From assembly GCF_004216905.1 (NCBI RefSeq), contig NZ_SGXJ01000002.1, forward strand, positions 744,001 through 808,000: a stretch of 64,000 bases of DNA. The letters run 5' to 3'. A program made the position numbers and the translations under genes. Below the pieces are notes generated by a model that made no database searches, was not told the DNA's origin, and was given only the letters and a program-made list of their open reading frames with translations. This stretch comes from Kribbella sp. VKM Ac-2569. GTDB taxonomy: Bacteria > Actinomycetota > Actinomycetes > Propionibacteriales > Kribbellaceae. This document shows, piece by piece, positions 11,505 through 19,363 of this stretch; the first letter of the stretch is position 1, and every line of letters begins with the position of its first letter.

Positions 11505-13019
11505 TCAGCGGACCGGGCCTGTGATGAGTTCGATGGTTGCCTTGTGGGTCTGGCCGGACTGGTCGGTCCAGCCGACCTCGACCTTGTCGCCCGGGTGCTG
11601 CTTGTTGAGCAGCTCGGACAGGGTGTCGGGCGAGGCGACGGTGTGTCCGGCGAAGGAGGTGATCACGTCACCGGCCTCCAGACCGGCCTCGTCCGCGTGA
11701 CCGTCCGCGACCACGTCGCCGACGACCGCTCCACTGGTACCGGTGCTGGTCACGACCGAGACTCCGAGCATCGCCGAATCGCCGATGTGTACGTCGGCCG
11801 ACGCCTTCCCGTCCTCGATCTGCTCGGCGATGTCGAGCGCCTGGTTGATCGGGATCGCATACCCCTCGGTCGTCGTCCCGGACCCGTTCCCCTGTCCCGA
11901 CCCGTCACCAGACCCGTTCCCGGATCCATCACCCGAGCCGTCCCCGTAGCCGTTCCCAGAGCCGTCGCCCGAGCCGTTCCCGTCGCCATTGCCGGAGCCG
12001 TTGCCGAACGGGAAGCCGCCGGTCCCGTTCCCGTCGCCGTAGCCGTTGCCGGTGTTGTTGCCGTCGCCCCAGGCGGCGAGCGTGGCGGTGGCCGCCTGCG
12101 CGGTGGACGCTGAGGTCTGTCCCGGACGGCCCTGGCCGCCGTTGTTGCCGCCGTTGCCGGCCACGTCGACGCCGATCACCTCGCCGTTCGCGTTCACCAG
12201 CGGGCCGCCGGAGTCGCCGGCCTGGATGTTCGCGTCGGTCTGGATCAGGTCCTCCAGGTTCTCCGGGTCCTGTCCGTTCTCGTCGGTCGCGGTGATCGAC
12301 TGGTTCAGCCCGGTCACCTTCCCGGCCGCGTAGCTCGGCTCACCGCCGTCGCCGCCCGCATTCCCGACCCCGACCACCTGGTCGCCGAGCTTCACCTGGT
12401 CGGAGTTCCCGGTCTTGGCGGTCTCCAGCCCGGATGCGTCCTTCAGCTTCAGTACGGCGATGTCATGCTCCTCGTCGTACCCGACGACACTCGCGCTGTA
12501 CGTCTTCCCGTTGCCGACGTCCGTCACGCTGATCGACGTCGCGCCCTCGATCACGTGGTGATTGGTGAGGACCTCGCCGTCGGAGGTGAGCACGATCCCG
12601 GTGCCGGCCGCTCGCGCGTTCTCGTACCCGAGGACGGTGTTCACGTCGACCAGGCCCGGCGACACCTTCGCTGCCACGGCCGCCGGGTCGAACGCCTGCT
12701 GCGACAGCTGCGAGCTGTTCGCGCCGGTGCGCTGGTCGATGCCCCAGGCAACCGACCCGGCGACCAGCACCGCGGCCAGCCCGAGCGCCCCGGCGCCTAG
12801 CAGTCGCCGCCCGCGCTTCTTCGGCGGCTGCGGCGGAGGACCGAACGGATACGGCGCCCCGAACTGCGGCCCGTACTGCGGCGGCCCGTACTGCGGCACC
12901 TGCTGGTACTGCGAATACTGCTGCTGCCCGTACTGCGGCCCGTACGACTGACCCTGCTGCTGCCCGCCTTGCGGCGCCTGTCCGCCGTTGTACGGTCCCG
13001 GTCCAGCGCTCTCGTTCAT
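11505..13019 (-). CDS. Membrane-anchored HtrA/DegP-like serine protease with PDZ domain
   Basis: 504 residues. Residues 1-70 are a disordered cytoplasmic Gln/Tyr/Gly/Pro-rich region, followed by one transmembrane helix (about 72-94). The trypsin-like domain shows His155 in TNHHVIEG, Asp186 in EHDIAVLKL and Ser270 in QAGDSGGPL. A PDZ domain ends the protein (about 410-500, VVADGHADEAGLEAGDVI). Between the catalytic serine and the strand GYAIPINQAL lies an unusual Gly/Asn/Asp/Ser-rich insert (about 289-382). Such proteases degrade or process damaged envelope proteins. The ATG at 13019 is set by GAGGAGGG upstream; the longer open frame belongs to the neighbouring TetR region. Confidence 0.92.
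   Translation of the reverse strand: MNESAGPGPYNGGQAPQGGQQQGQSYGPQYGQQQYSQYQQVPQYGPPQYGPQFGAPYPFGPPPQPPKKRGRRLLGAGALGLAAVLVAGSVAWGIDQRTGANSSQLSQQAFDPAAVAAKVSPGLVDVNTVLGYENARAAGTGIVLTSDGEVLTNHHVIEGATSISVTDVGNGKTYSASVVGYDEEHDIAVLKLKDASGLETAKTGNSDQVKLGDQVVGVGNAGGDGGEPSYAAGKVTGLNQSITATDENGQDPENLEDLIQTDANIQAGDSGGPLVNANGEVIGVDVAGNGGNNGGQGRPGQTSASTAQAATATLAAWGDGNNTGNGYGDGNGTGGFPFGNGSGNGDGNGSGDGSGNGYGDGSGDGSGNGSGDGSGQGNGSGTTTEGYAIPINQALDIAEQIEDGKASADVHIGDSAMLGVSVVTSTGTSGAVVGDVVADGHADEAGLEAGDVITSFAGHTVASPDTLSELLNKQHPGDKVEVGWTDQSGQTHKATIELITGPVR
11874..12155 (-). repeat. Low-complexity GDGSGNG-type repeat inside the HtrA-like gene
   Basis: This stretch encodes residues 289-382 of the protease. The second half is built from short units such as GDGSGNGYGDGSGDGSGNG, with Gly alternating with Asp, Asn or Ser, and the DNA shows matching near-repeats of a 12- to 18-base unit. 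It interrupts the protease fold after the active-site serine loop. Repeat number is prone to slippage, so length may vary between strains. Confidence 0.8.
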
Positions 13020-13102
13020 CTGGTGTCGCCCTCCTCGGCAAGTTCCCTCTGCCTTCGAGTAGAGCTCGCCAGACTGAGAACTCCATCGGGCCTGCCAATG
13101 AA

Positions 13103-13660
13103 TCAGCTGAGAATCCGCTCCACCGCCATCACGACGGCCGTCCGCCGGAGCAACCGGTCGGGCAGCTCCGCGCCGTACTCCGGGTTCATCGACGACCAGC
13201 TCGTCGCGATCGCCTGGATCAGCGACAGCAGACTGACCGGGGTGAACCGGCGCGACACCACCCGGCGCCGTATCCCCCGCTGAATCTCGTCCAGCCGGCG
13301 CTGATTGACCGCGACGATCGCCTCCAACGGCTGACCGTCCGGCCGCTCGAGCCGGTACCAGACCGACAGCCGGAGCCGGTCCGGATGCTCCTCGAAGTAG
13401 TCGAACACCCGGCCTGCGTACGACGGCAGGTCGTCGACGTCGAATCCGACCTCGTCCAGGTACTTCTCCACCGACGCACTGAACACCGCGTCGAACAGGT
13501 CGTCCTTGTTCCCGAAGTAGGCGTACAGCATCGCCTTGTTGCACTCGGCCACCTCGGCGATCCGGCTCACCCGCGCACCGCCGATCCCGCGCGCGGCGAA
13601 CTCCTCGGTGGCCGCCTCCAGGATGCGGGCCCGGGTCCGGTCTGCATTCCGTTGCTGCAT
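13103..13660 (-). CDS. TetR family regulator
   Basis: 185 residues. The HTH is SRIAEVAECNKAMLYAYFGNKDDLF (about residues 32-56), a standard TetR domain, followed by a C-terminal domain containing VSLLSLIQAIATSW. The ATG at 13660 lies 14 bases from a cluster of three palindromes shared with the divergent SDR gene, so it most likely represses that SDR and itself. The HtrA-like gene begins 83 bases downstream on the same strand with its own ribosome site; cotranscription with it is possible but not shown. Confidence 0.9.
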   Translation of the reverse strand: MQQRNADRTRARILEAATEEFAARGIGGARVSRIAEVAECNKAMLYAYFGNKDDLFDAVFSASVEKYLDEVGFDVDDLPSYAGRVFDYFEEHPDRLRLSVWYRLERPDGQPLEAIVAVNQRRLDEIQRGIRRRVVSRRFTPVSLLSLIQAIATSWSSMNPEYGAELPDRLLRRTAVVMAVERILS

Positions 13661-13673
13661 ACGGCGACCTTAC

Positions 13674-13746
13674 CAACCAACCGGTTGGTTGATTTCCAAC
13701 CAACTGGTTGGTTAGATAGATCGCGTATCCAACCAAACGGTTAGTT
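13674..13746. promoter_or_regulatory. Three TetR operators with AACCAAC/GTTGGTT half-sites
   Basis: The divergent promoter region contains three dyads of decreasing quality. The first is a perfect 18-bp palindrome, CAACCAACCGGTTGGTTG (13674-13691). The second is AACCAAC-TG-GTTGGTT (13698-13713). The third is AACCAAA-CG-GTTAGTT (13731-13746). The first is next to the TetR start and the third next to the SDR start, as expected for an autoregulated repressor controlling both directions. Confidence 0.85.
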
Positions 13747-13756
13747 AGGAATGGCA

Positions 13757-14587
13757 ATGAGCAAGATCTGGCTGGTCACCGGCAGCTCGCGCGGCCTGGG
13801 TCGCGCGCTGACCGAGGCGGTGCTGGCGGCCGGCGACCGCGTCGTCGGCACGGCCCGCAAACCCGAGCAACTCGACGACCTGGTGACGAAGTACGGCGAC
13901 CAACTGCGGGCGGTCGCCCTCGATGTGACGGACGCCGACGCCGCGCGCGCCGCCGTACGGACCGCGGTGCAGGAGTTCGGCGGGCTGGACGTGGTGGCGA
14001 ACAACGCCGGTTACGCGAACAGCGCGTCGATCGAGGAGATGGCCGACGACGACTTCCGGGCGCAGGTCGAGACCAACCTGTTCGGTGTGGTCAACGTGAC
14101 GAAGGCCGCCCTGCCGGTGTTCCGGGAGCAGCGCAGCGGGCACTTCCTGCAGTTCTCGTCGATCGGTGGACGGGCCGGTGGGACGCCCGGCATGGGTGCG
14201 TACCAGACCGCGAAGTTCGCCGTCGAAGGTTTCTCCGAGGTGCTGAACAACGAGGTGCGCCCGTTCGGTGTGAAGGTGACGATCGTCGAGCCGGGCGGTT
14301 TCCGGACCGACTGGGGCGGCTCGTCGATGCAGCTCGCCGAGGTGCACCCGGACTACGAGTCCACCGTCGGCGAGATGCATCGGCGCCGCCTGGAGACCGA
14401 CGGCAAGCAGCCCGGCGACCCGGCCAAGGCCGCGCAGGCGATCCTCGAGATCGTCGGCCTCGACAACCCGCCGCTCCGGCTGCTGCTCGGCAGCGACGCC
14501 CTCAAGCTCGCCGAGACCGCGTCGACCTCCCGAGCCGCCGAAGCCACCGCCTGGGCCCACCTCACCACCTCAACCGACTTCGACTGA
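13757..14587 (+). CDS. Short-chain dehydrogenase/reductase
   Basis: 276 residues from the ATG at 13757, which has TAGGA at suitable spacing; another ATG two codons earlier is too close to it. Classical SDR motifs are seen: TGSSRGLGRAL, NNAGYANS, the catalytic Ser in QFSSIGG and YQTAK. Length and the C-terminal RRLETDGKQPGDPAKAAQAIL segment match a large actinobacterial group of uncharacterised SDRs that are commonly divergent from TetR genes. The substrate is unknown. Expression is expected to be induced by whatever ligand releases the TetR protein at 13103-13660. Confidence 0.9.
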   Translation: MSKIWLVTGSSRGLGRALTEAVLAAGDRVVGTARKPEQLDDLVTKYGDQLRAVALDVTDADAARAAVRTAVQEFGGLDVVANNAGYANSASIEEMADDDFRAQVETNLFGVVNVTKAALPVFREQRSGHFLQFSSIGGRAGGTPGMGAYQTAKFAVEGFSEVLNNEVRPFGVKVTIVEPGGFRTDWGGSSMQLAEVHPDYESTVGEMHRRRLETDGKQPGDPAKAAQAILEIVGLDNPPLRLLLGSDALKLAETASTSRAAEATAWAHLTTSTDFD

Positions 14588-14644
14588 CGCGAATGCCCCC
14601 GGCGATCACCACCCGCCAACTGGTGGGTGGGCGTCCGGGAAGGT

Positions 14645-14696
14645 GGGTTTACGTCCGAGATCCGGTGCGCAAACCCTGCATCTCGGACGTCAACCC
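14645..14696. terminator. Long inverted repeat between convergent genes
   Basis: GGGTTTACGTCCGAGAT (14645-14661) and ATCTCGGACGTCAACCC (14680-14696) pair at 16 of 17 positions around an 18-base loop. A weaker CCACCC/GGGTGG hairpin precedes it (about 14610-14630). Located between the 3' ends of the SDR and the epoxide hydrolase, it could terminate both. It resembles the other GGGTT-stem palindromes in this window (36044, 39435, 47920, 56421). Confidence 0.65.
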
Positions 14697-14726
14697 AGCA
14701 AATGCAACAGCAGGCCGGGAGCGGCG

Positions 14727-15869
14727 CTATCCGCGCAGGTCGTGGAAGAACTCGCGGACGTCACTCACCAGCAGGTCCGGCTCTTCCAGGGCTGCGAAGT
14801 GGCCGCCGTGGTCGACCTCGGTCCAGCGAGTGATCGTGTTCGAGGTCTCGCAGTACCGGCGGATCGCGACGTCGTGCGCCATCGCGAGGACGGCCGTCGG
14901 GACGCCGGAGTTCGGCCGCGGCGACCAGTCGCGCGGCTGCGCGTACCCGATGTAGGCCGCCGACCCGCCGGTCCCGGTCAGCCAGTACATCATCACGTTC
15001 GTCAGCAGCCGGTCCTTGCTGATGGTTGCCTCCGGCAAGGTCTCGGCCGGGTACGTCCAGGACTTGAACTTGTCCATGATCCAGGCCAGTTGCGCGACCG
15101 GCGAGTCGACCAGGCCGTAGCCCAGCGTCTGCGGCCGGGTCGACTGGATCGAGATGTAGCCGAACTCGTCCTTCATGAACTGCCCGATCCGCGCCATCTT
15201 GTCCTGCTCCAGCGGCGTCAGCGTCTGCAGTTCCTCCTCGGACATCTGCAACGGCGGCAGGTTCGTCCCGCCGTTCGTGTGGACGCCGACCACATGCTCC
15301 GGAGCGGCCCGCCCGACCTCGGGTGACACCGATCCACCCAGATCCCCACCCTGTACGCCGTACCGCTCGTAACCGAGCTCCCTCATCAGCGCTGCCCACA
15401 CCCGTCCGATCCGCGGGAAGGTCCAGTTGTCGTCCGCCGTCGGCCCGGAGAACCCGAACCCGGGCAGCGCCGGGATCACCACATGGAACGCATCCGAAGC
15501 CTGCCCACCAAAGGCGACCGGATCGGTCAGCGGCCCGATCAGGTCGAGGAACTCGACGATCGACCCCGGCCAGCCGTGCGTCAGCATCAGCGGCAGCGCA
15601 TCCGGCTCCGCGGACCTGACATGGATGAAGTGGATCCGCTGACCCTCGATCTCGGTCGTGAACTGCGGGTACGAATTCAGCTCCTTCTCGGCGGCGCGCC
15701 AGTCGTACGACGTACGCCAGTAGTCGACCAGCGACGAAAGCCAGGAGACCGGTACGCCGGTGTTCCAGTCGTCGCCGGGAAGCGGTGCGGGGAGCCGGGT
15801 GCTCGCCAGCTTGGCGGCGAGTTCGTCGAGCGTGCTCTGCGGGATGTCGATGCTGAACGGCTTGATCAT
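14727..15869 (-). CDS. Epoxide hydrolase (N-terminal EHN domain, alpha/beta hydrolase)
   Basis: 380 residues. An N-terminal EHN domain (about 1-90, MIKPFSIDIPQSTLDELAAKL) precedes an alpha/beta hydrolase fold. The oxyanion-hole motif HGWPGS is near residue 98-103, the nucleophile is Asp176 in GVQGGDLGGS and the catalytic His is in DHGGHFAALEEP. Water opens epoxides via an alkyl-enzyme ester; the natural substrate is unknown. The ATG at 15869 is preferred to an in-frame GTG 21 bases upstream because the nested operator would otherwise lie inside the coding region. Divergent from the WYL regulator. Confidence 0.9.
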   Translation of the reverse strand: MIKPFSIDIPQSTLDELAAKLASTRLPAPLPGDDWNTGVPVSWLSSLVDYWRTSYDWRAAEKELNSYPQFTTEIEGQRIHFIHVRSAEPDALPLMLTHGWPGSIVEFLDLIGPLTDPVAFGGQASDAFHVVIPALPGFGFSGPTADDNWTFPRIGRVWAALMRELGYERYGVQGGDLGGSVSPEVGRAAPEHVVGVHTNGGTNLPPLQMSEEELQTLTPLEQDKMARIGQFMKDEFGYISIQSTRPQTLGYGLVDSPVAQLAWIMDKFKSWTYPAETLPEATISKDRLLTNVMMYWLTGTGGSAAYIGYAQPRDWSPRPNSGVPTAVLAMAHDVAIRRYCETSNTITRWTEVDHGGHFAALEEPDLLVSDVREFFHDLRG

Positions 15870-15880
15870 GTCCCCAACTC

Positions 15881-15921
15881 TGTCACCCACCTAGGACAGC
15901 TTCAGTCCTAAGAAGGTGACA
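15881..15921. promoter_or_regulatory. Nested inverted repeat between epoxide hydrolase and WYL regulator
   Basis: Outer arms TGTCACC (15881-15887) and GGTGACA (15915-15921) enclose inner arms TAGGAC (15892-15897) and GTCCTA (15905-15910). All arms are perfect. The element fills the 63-base gap between two divergent starts, so it must cover at least one promoter. The adjacent HTH-WYL protein is the likely binder. Confidence 0.65.
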
Positions 15922-15932
15922 GAATTCAAATC

Positions 15933-16877
15933 ATGATCGAGACCTCGGCACGACTGCTGAAGCTCCTCTCCCTGTTGCAGCAGCCCAAGGAGTGGAGTGG
16001 CACCGCTCTGGCCGGCGAGCTCGGCGTCGGGGTTCGGACAGTACGGCGGGACGTCGACAAGCTCCGCAACCTCGGCTATCCCGTCGACGCGATCCCCGGT
16101 GTCGCCGGCTACCGCCTCGGCGCCGGCGCCGCACTCCCCCCGCTGCTGCTCGACGACGAGGAAGCGATCGCGGTCGCCATCGGACTGCGTGCCGCGGCGA
16201 GCGGGACCGTGGCGGGCACCGAGGAGTCGTCGGTCCGCGCGCTGACGAAGCTCGAACAGGTCCTGCCGTCGCGGCTCCGTCATCGGATCGAGCTCCTCCA
16301 GCAGATCGCCGTGACGCCCTCGGGCGGTCCGTCCGTGCAACCCGACGTACTGCTTGCGGTCGCGGCCGCGTGCCGGGACCATCAGCGGCTGCGGTTCGAC
16401 TACAGCAACCACGACGGTACGGCGACCACGCGGACGACCGAGCCGCATCGGCTCGTGCACACCGGGCGGCGGTGGTACCTGGTCGCATGGGATCTCGACC
16501 GCGACGACTGGCGGACCTTCCGCGTCGACCGGGTCGAGCCGCGCATCCCGACCGGCCCGCGGTTCACCCCGCGCGAGGTACCTGATCTCACGACCACGAA
16601 CCGCGGCGTCGCGTACGGCGGCTACCGCTACCAGACACGACTGCTCGTCCACGCCCCGGTCGAGCAGGTCGCGGACAAGTTCGGGCCGAACGTCGCCACG
16701 GTGACGTCTGTCGACGCGACGACGACGCTGGTCGAGACCGGGGCCAACTCGCTCGAGCAACTCGCGCTGCACCTCGGCCTGCTCGGCTACCCGCTCGAGA
16801 TCCAGTCGCCGCCGGAGTTGATCGACCACATCCGCGAGCTCACGACGCGCCTGGCAGCGGCGATTCCGGCGTCCTGA
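15933..16877 (+). CDS. YafY/PafC-type HTH-WYL transcriptional regulator
   Basis: 314 residues. An N-terminal DeoR-like winged helix (MIETSARLLKLLSLLQ, then GTALAGELGVGVRTVRRDVDKLRNLGYPVDA) is followed by a central WYL domain (about 140-220, with RLRFDYSNHDGTATTRTTEPHRLVHTG and RWYLVAWD) and a C-terminal WCX-type extension. WYL proteins sense nucleic-acid or other small ligands and act as activators or repressors. It is divergent from the epoxide hydrolase, which it probably controls. It is followed after 16 bases by an alpha/beta hydrolase, so these may form a two-gene unit. Confidence 0.92.
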   Translation: MIETSARLLKLLSLLQQPKEWSGTALAGELGVGVRTVRRDVDKLRNLGYPVDAIPGVAGYRLGAGAALPPLLLDDEEAIAVAIGLRAAASGTVAGTEESSVRALTKLEQVLPSRLRHRIELLQQIAVTPSGGPSVQPDVLLAVAAACRDHQRLRFDYSNHDGTATTRTTEPHRLVHTGRRWYLVAWDLDRDDWRTFRVDRVEPRIPTGPRFTPREVPDLTTTNRGVAYGGYRYQTRLLVHAPVEQVADKFGPNVATVTSVDATTTLVETGANSLEQLALHLGLLGYPLEIQSPPELIDHIRELTTRLAAAIPAS

Positions 16878-16893
16878 CCGGTACCGTTCAAGG

Positions 16894-17715
16894 ATGCAGG
16901 ATCGGTACGTCGAGACCGTGCTGGGTCGGATCCGCTTGCGTGTCGACGGGTCGGGGCCCGCGATGCTGTTCTGGCCGAGTCTCTTGATGGACGGCACACT
17001 GTGGTCCGCCCAGGCCGCGCATTTCGCGGACCGCTTCCAGGTGATCCTGGTCGATCCGCCCGGGCACGGCGGCAGCGATCCGCTGACCGGGCCGTTCACG
17101 TTCGAGCAGTGCGCCGAGGTGATCCTGGCGATCATCGACGACCTGCAGGTCGAAAAGGTGCACCTGATCGGCAACAGCTGGGGCGGGATGATCGGCGGCA
17201 CCTTCGCGGCGTTGCATCCGGACCGGATCGGCATCGCCGTACTGATGAACGCCACCGCGTCACCGGCCGGCCGACGACAGAAGGTCGAGTACGGCGTCCT
17301 GATCCGTGCGGCGCAGCTCCTCGGCGGGATGCGGGGGCCGCTCACCGGGCCGGTGCGCGACGCCTTCCTCGGCCCGACCGCGAAACGCGAGAAGCCCGAG
17401 GTCGTTGCCACGGTCAACGAACTCGCACGCAAGGTGGACATCTCGTCCGGGCGGCACGCCGTCATCAGCGTGGTGCCGCACCGTCCCGATCAGCGCGCGC
17501 TGCTCGGAAGGATCCGGACGCCGGTTCTGGTGGTCGCAGGTGCGGAGGACGCCACCTTCCCGGTCGCCGAGACCGAGGAGATGGCGGATTCCATCCCCGG
17601 CGCGAGGTTCGTCGTACTCGAGCAGTCCGCCCACCTGGCGGCCCTCGAGTCCCCGAAAGAGGTCAACGCCCTGATCGACGATTTCCTCGCCGATCAGAGC
17701 GCGACCTCCTCCTAA
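16894..17715 (+). CDS. Alpha/beta hydrolase
   Basis: 273 residues of a single-domain alpha/beta hydrolase. The nucleophile elbow is GNSWGG (Ser95), the acid is probably Asp in VAGAEDATFPV and the base is His in LEQSAHLAALE. DPPGHGGSD gives the usual strand-4 loop. The family includes esterases, lactonases and C-C bond hydrolases, and no substrate can be assigned. AAGG lies just before the ATG. It starts 16 bases after the WYL regulator gene. The stop is two bases from the stop of the convergent phosphoesterase gene. Confidence 0.88.
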   Translation: MQDRYVETVLGRIRLRVDGSGPAMLFWPSLLMDGTLWSAQAAHFADRFQVILVDPPGHGGSDPLTGPFTFEQCAEVILAIIDDLQVEKVHLIGNSWGGMIGGTFAALHPDRIGIAVLMNATASPAGRRQKVEYGVLIRAAQLLGGMRGPLTGPVRDAFLGPTAKREKPEVVATVNELARKVDISSGRHAVISVVPHRPDQRALLGRIRTPVLVVAGAEDATFPVAETEEMADSIPGARFVVLEQSAHLAALESPKEVNALIDDFLADQSATSS

Positions 17716-17717
17716 AA

Positions 17718-19343
17718 TCAGCTGACGACGGCCCCGGTCTTCGGGTCCAGGATCAGCTTCTGCTTGCTCGGCCGCCAGAAGTCGAACAGGCCGGTCAGGC
17801 TGCCGGCCCGCTGGTCGAACGAGTGGTCGCCGATCCGGCCGGTCCGCCAGTTGTCCTCGATGAACTTCAGGACCGAGGTCTGGTCGGTCAGCGAGTGATC
17901 GACGTAGTTGGTCTTCGCGTACGGCGAGACCACCAGCAGCGGCAGGCGCGGGCCGTAGCCACAGCGGTCGGCGTAACCACCTGCCACCGAGGTGTGCCCA
18001 CACAGTGCCGACTGGTCCAGCGCGGCGTCCTGAGACCCGTTCACCACCGGGGGTTTCACGTGGTCGTACCAGCCGTCGGAGTCGTCGTACGCGATCACGA
18101 CCGCGGTCGACGACCATTCCTTCGACTTCTGCAACTGGTTGAGCTCCTTGACGACGAACGCCTGCTCGTCCAGCGGGTCGGAGTACCCGGCGTGGCCGTC
18201 CTGATACTCGCCGGCCTTCAGGAAGCTGACCGCCGGCAGGTTGTTCGCCGCCAGGGCCGCGTCGAAGTCCGACGTGTCGTACTGGTGGTTGGCCTGGTCG
18301 GTGTGACCGATGGCGGCCACCGACGTCGGCGGCAGGTGCTTCGGATTCGCCGTCGACTTGTAGTACTGGAACGGCTCGTGGTGCGGGCTGTAGTCGTTCA
18401 CCGCGTTACCGCCGACGTTCGTGTGCTGCGCGCCGCAGACCGCCTTGCCGTTAGCAGTTCCGGTCGGCTTGAAGCCGCCCTGGAACCAGCCCCAGCTGAC
18501 GTTGCGCTGGTTGAGCAGGTCGCCGATGTTCTGCCCATGCATCCCGGCGAGATTGTTGGTGGACTTGCCGTTGTTGTTGGAGCAATCGTCGTAGATCGGG
18601 TCGGGGTCGTTGGTGATCGTCCCGATGCCGTTCGCGTCCGGCGACTGTACGGCGTACGCGTCGGTGGTCGGCTGCCCCGTCTTCGGGTCGTACGCCTGGC
18701 CGCCGTGGGTCTGCCCGGAGATCAGGTTCAGCGCGCCCGGGGTCGACGGTCCGTAGACCGTGTCGAACGAGTTGTCGCTCATCGCGTAGTGCTGGGCGTA
18801 GTTCCACAACCCGGTGACGGTGTTGCCGTCGTAGTAGTCCATCACCAGGCCCGGCTCGCCGAACAGCACCGGCTGACCGGTGCACTTGTCGGTCTCGGTG
18901 TTCTCGACGAACTTGTCCAGTTTGCCGCCGTTGACGGCCTTCTGCTCCGGCCCGTAGCCGTGGTTCTGGTCGCAGGTCAGCGCCTGGGACGGCGCCAGCC
19001 GCTTCGGGTTGTAGGCGTTCGGGTTGTCCGTCAGCAGCTTCTTGGACAGACCGTTCACCTTGGGCGTGTGCCGGGCCGCCGTGAACGACGTACCGTCCGC
19101 GTTGGTCGCGTTCGGGTACGTCCCGAAGTAGTGGTCGAACGAGATGTTCTCGCCGAAGATCACCACCACGTGCTGGATCGGCGTGGTCGTTCGAGCCGGG
19201 TGGTACGAAGCGGCGTCGGCCGCCGTGAACGCCGCACCGGCGTTGGTCACCTGATGGGTAGCGCCGGGGGCGCCACAGGCGGCCAGCAACAAGCCCGTCG
19301 CAGCCGCAACGGCTGTAGCAGCGACAGGAAGTCTTGCGCGCAT
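17718..19343 (-). CDS. Secreted phosphoesterase lipoprotein (phospholipase C/AcpA family)
   Basis: 541 residues. The N terminus is a lipoprotein signal, GLLLAACGAPG, with Cys23 as the predicted lipidated residue. The alkaline-phosphatase-like fold of the phosphoesterase family (PF04185 type) follows, with HVVVIFGENISFDHYFGTYP as the metal/nucleophile region and AYDDSDGWYDHVKPP and GYGPRLPLLVVSPYAK downstream. Members are phospholipases C or acid phosphatases. AGGAGGAG precedes the ATG at 19343. It starts 20 bases after the stop of efeB, so it is the last gene of an efeO-efeB-phosphoesterase operon. Confidence 0.88.
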   Translation of the reverse strand: MRARLPVAATAVAAATGLLLAACGAPGATHQVTNAGAAFTAADAASYHPARTTTPIQHVVVIFGENISFDHYFGTYPNATNADGTSFTAARHTPKVNGLSKKLLTDNPNAYNPKRLAPSQALTCDQNHGYGPEQKAVNGGKLDKFVENTETDKCTGQPVLFGEPGLVMDYYDGNTVTGLWNYAQHYAMSDNSFDTVYGPSTPGALNLISGQTHGGQAYDPKTGQPTTDAYAVQSPDANGIGTITNDPDPIYDDCSNNNGKSTNNLAGMHGQNIGDLLNQRNVSWGWFQGGFKPTGTANGKAVCGAQHTNVGGNAVNDYSPHHEPFQYYKSTANPKHLPPTSVAAIGHTDQANHQYDTSDFDAALAANNLPAVSFLKAGEYQDGHAGYSDPLDEQAFVVKELNQLQKSKEWSSTAVVIAYDDSDGWYDHVKPPVVNGSQDAALDQSALCGHTSVAGGYADRCGYGPRLPLLVVSPYAKTNYVDHSLTDQTSVLKFIEDNWRTGRIGDHSFDQRAGSLTGLFDFWRPSKQKLILDPKTGAVVS

Positions 19344-19363
19344 GCCTTCTCCTCCTGAATAAC

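Noticed and set aside
12001..12100. Short-repeat region as an intergenic element
   Set aside because: It is in frame within the HtrA-like gene and encodes the Gly/Asp/Asn/Ser insert.
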